The translations under genes and the position numbers were made by a program. DNA of 7,233 nucleotides from Phycisphaerales bacterium (GTDB taxonomy: Bacteria; Planctomycetota; Phycisphaerae; Phycisphaerales; UBA1924), in contig JAUXUZ010000297.1 of NCBI GenBank assembly GCA_030680655.1, positions 1-7,233 on the forward strand, given 5' to 3'. The notes beneath the pieces are model-generated. The model was not told the DNA's origin. It made no database searches and was given only the letters and a program-made list of their open reading frames with translations. Below, one piece after another: positions 6,166 through 7,233 of this stretch. The stretch's first letter is position 1. Each line of letters begins with the position of its first letter.

Positions 6166-6223
6166 GCCAAGCCCGTTCAGCAAGTTCCCGCTCTTCACCG
6201 CACCCGTTCCACCCGGAGCCGCC

Positions 6224-7233
6224 ATGACCCTTGCCGCCCTGCTTGTCGCCGCCGCGTGCGCTCAACCCATCGCCCAGGTCCCATCACCGGCCCCCGTCGT
6301 CCCGCCGATCGCCGCGACAACCAACGGCTACTACCGGCAGCCGACGATCCACGGCGATTCGATCGTGTTCGTCGCCGAAGGCGACCTTTGGACGGTGAAC
6401 GCAGCCGGCGGCCGCGCTTCGCGCCTCACCACGCACCCCGGGCCCGAGTCGCACCCCGCTCTCTCGCCCGACGGCCAGACCATCGCCTTCCTCGCCAACT
6501 ACGAAGACGGCGGCGCTGGCGCACGCGAGAGCGGCGAGGTTTACACCATGCCGGTTGCGGGTGGCCTCCCGGTGCGGCGCACCTGGGGTGGCGCCGCGAA
6601 CGCGCGGACGACCTTCGTGGGCTGGACGCCCGACGGCAAGGTGCTCTACGGCACGCGCGAGTTTTCGTCGCTCCCGTCGGTTCAACTCGCGCAGGTCGAC
6701 CTTGCCACCAACGTCGCCACGCCCGTGCCGCTCTACGAGGCCGACCAGGGGTCGTACACCGCCGACGGCAAGACGCTCATCTTCACCCGGCTGCCGTTCC
6801 AGGGGAGCCACACCCGCCGCTACAAGGGCGGGTACATCCAGCAGTTGTGGCGGTTCGACGCCGGGGCGGCCGAGGCCGTGCCGCTGACGACCGACTACGA
6901 CGGCATCAGCAAGGATGCCATGGTGATCGGTGACCCGCCCCGTGTCTACTTCGCCTCCGACCGCGACAACGAGGCCGCGGTGATGAACATCTGGTCCGCC
7001 ACCCTCGACGGCAAGGACCTGAAGCAGCACACCCGCCACACCGACTTTGACGTTTCGTTCCCCAGCGCCGACGCCAAGTCGGGGCGCATCGTCTACCAGT
7101 ACGGCGCCGACGTGTGGCTGCTCGATACCGCCACCGGCACCAGCACGAAGCTGGATGTGCAGCTGGTCTCGGACTTTGACCAGATGCGCGAGCAGTGGAT
7201 CAAGAAGCCCGCGGCCTCGATCAGCGGGCTCGA
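6224..7233 (+). CDS. Tricorn-like S41 family protease, N-terminal beta-propeller part (partial)
   Basis: The frame from ATG 6224 stays open to the window edge, giving the first 336 residues of a longer protein (tricorn homologues are usually above 1,000 residues). GGAG at 6215-6218 is 5 bases before the ATG. Residues 1-18 form a short hydrophobic export signal (MTLAALLVAAACAQPIAQ) without a basic start; the Cys12 context AAAC is a poor lipobox. From residue 36 the sequence follows bacterial tricorn proteases: YYRQPTIHGDSIVFVAEGDLW, PD40/TolB-like blades at SHPALSPDGQTIAF (76-89), VGWTPDGKVLYGTR (132-145) and YTADGKTLIFTRL (178-190), the conserved LPFQGSHTRRYKGG (190-203), YFASDRD (242-248), DGKDLKQHTRH (262-272), and LVSDFDQMREQWIKKP (314-329). 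The PDZ and serine-protease core lie beyond the window, so catalytic residues cannot be checked. Expected role is degradation of peptides in the periplasm. An in-frame ATG at 6101 would add 41 residues; I prefer 6224. Confidence 0.9.
   Translation, partial: MTLAALLVAAACAQPIAQVPSPAPVVPPIAATTNGYYRQPTIHGDSIVFVAEGDLWTVNAAGGRASRLTTHPGPESHPALSPDGQTIAFLANYEDGGAGARESGEVYTMPVAGGLPVRRTWGGAANARTTFVGWTPDGKVLYGTREFSSLPSVQLAQVDLATNVATPVPLYEADQGSYTADGKTLIFTRLPFQGSHTRRYKGGYIQQLWRFDAGAAEAVPLTTDYDGISKDAMVIGDPPRVYFASDRDNEAAVMNIWSATLDGKDLKQHTRHTDFDVSFPSADAKSGRIVYQYGADVWLLDTATGTSTKLDVQLVSDFDQMREQWIKKPAASISGL

Larger units (their letters stand above)
5913..6223. other. Divergent intergenic region with inverted repeats, no convincing gene
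   Basis: This 311-base gap separates the minus-strand small membrane protein / pseudopilin pair from the plus-strand protease. It holds the possible -10 elements at 5942-5947 (minus) and 6160-6165 (plus), the inverted repeat CCCGT-attgc-ACGGG at 5982-5996, GAAC-gat-GTTC at 6011-6021 followed by a second GTTCGT at 6029-6034 (11 bases after the one at 6018-6023), and a strong 8-bp inverted repeat at 6071-6094. Short open frames exist here but none has a family resemblance or a good ribosome binding site. I see no tRNA or known riboswitch. Confidence 0.6.

Noticed and set aside
5988..6227. A 79-codon plus-strand frame in the intergenic region.
   Set aside because: It starts at TTG without a ribosome binding site, overlaps the protease start in another frame and has an Arg/Ser/Pro-rich end typical of chance frames.
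5882..6265. A 127-codon minus-strand frame crossing the divergent intergenic region.
   Set aside because: It overlaps the starts of both flanking genes, has no convincing ribosome binding site and no recognisable domain.
6256..6933. A 225-codon plus-strand frame within the protease region.
   Set aside because: Its product is Arg-rich without domain features; the frame beginning at 6224 encodes a clear tricorn-like propeller over the same bases.
6284..7039. A 251-codon minus-strand frame opposite the protease gene.
   Set aside because: Antisense shadow of the tricorn-like coding sequence.

Overview
The window is about 7.2 kb of GC-rich bacterial DNA with five protein genes and one further gene cut at each edge as noted below; I see no tRNA, rRNA, CRISPR array, insertion sequence or phage gene. 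The gene set points to a planctomycete, probably of the Phycisphaerae type: a pilin-like protein of the H-X9-DG family, a large tricorn-type beta-propeller protease, and a GspE/PilB ATPase with a long disordered N-terminus. This placement is inference from gene families and composition, not from a marker gene.

Layout. (1) Positions 1-231 hold the 3' end of a gene whose product ends in a small beta domain resembling the PilP/GspC type. (2) 300-2327 encodes a complete GspE/PilB-type secretion or pilus assembly ATPase on the same strand, 68 bases downstream, so the two probably form the tail of a type II secretion / type IV pilus operon. (3) 2403-4535 encodes a complete AMP-forming acetyl-CoA synthetase with its own strong ribosome binding site and a possible promoter. 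(4) A near-ideal bidirectional terminator (4559-4597) separates it from a convergent minus-strand pair. (5) That pair, read right to left, is a small single-span membrane protein (5664-5912) followed by an H-X9-DG-type pseudopilin (4617-5594). (6) A 311-base divergent intergenic region (5913-6223) contains several inverted repeats and possible promoters. (7) From 6224 to the right edge runs the N-terminal part of an exported tricorn-like S41 protease on the plus strand.

Functional picture. The ATPase would power assembly of a pseudopilus or pilus at the inner membrane, and the pseudopilin gene encodes a substrate-type protein processed by a prepilin peptidase, although it is in a separate transcription unit. 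Acetyl-CoA synthetase is a metabolic gene for acetate use. The protease is probably periplasmic.

I did not find a clearly new biological system here. The items most worth a second look are the uncharacterised small membrane protein paired with the pseudopilin, the inverted repeats of the divergent region, the hairpin against the acetyl-CoA synthetase ribosome binding site, and the substitutions in the adenylate/CoA site region of that enzyme.
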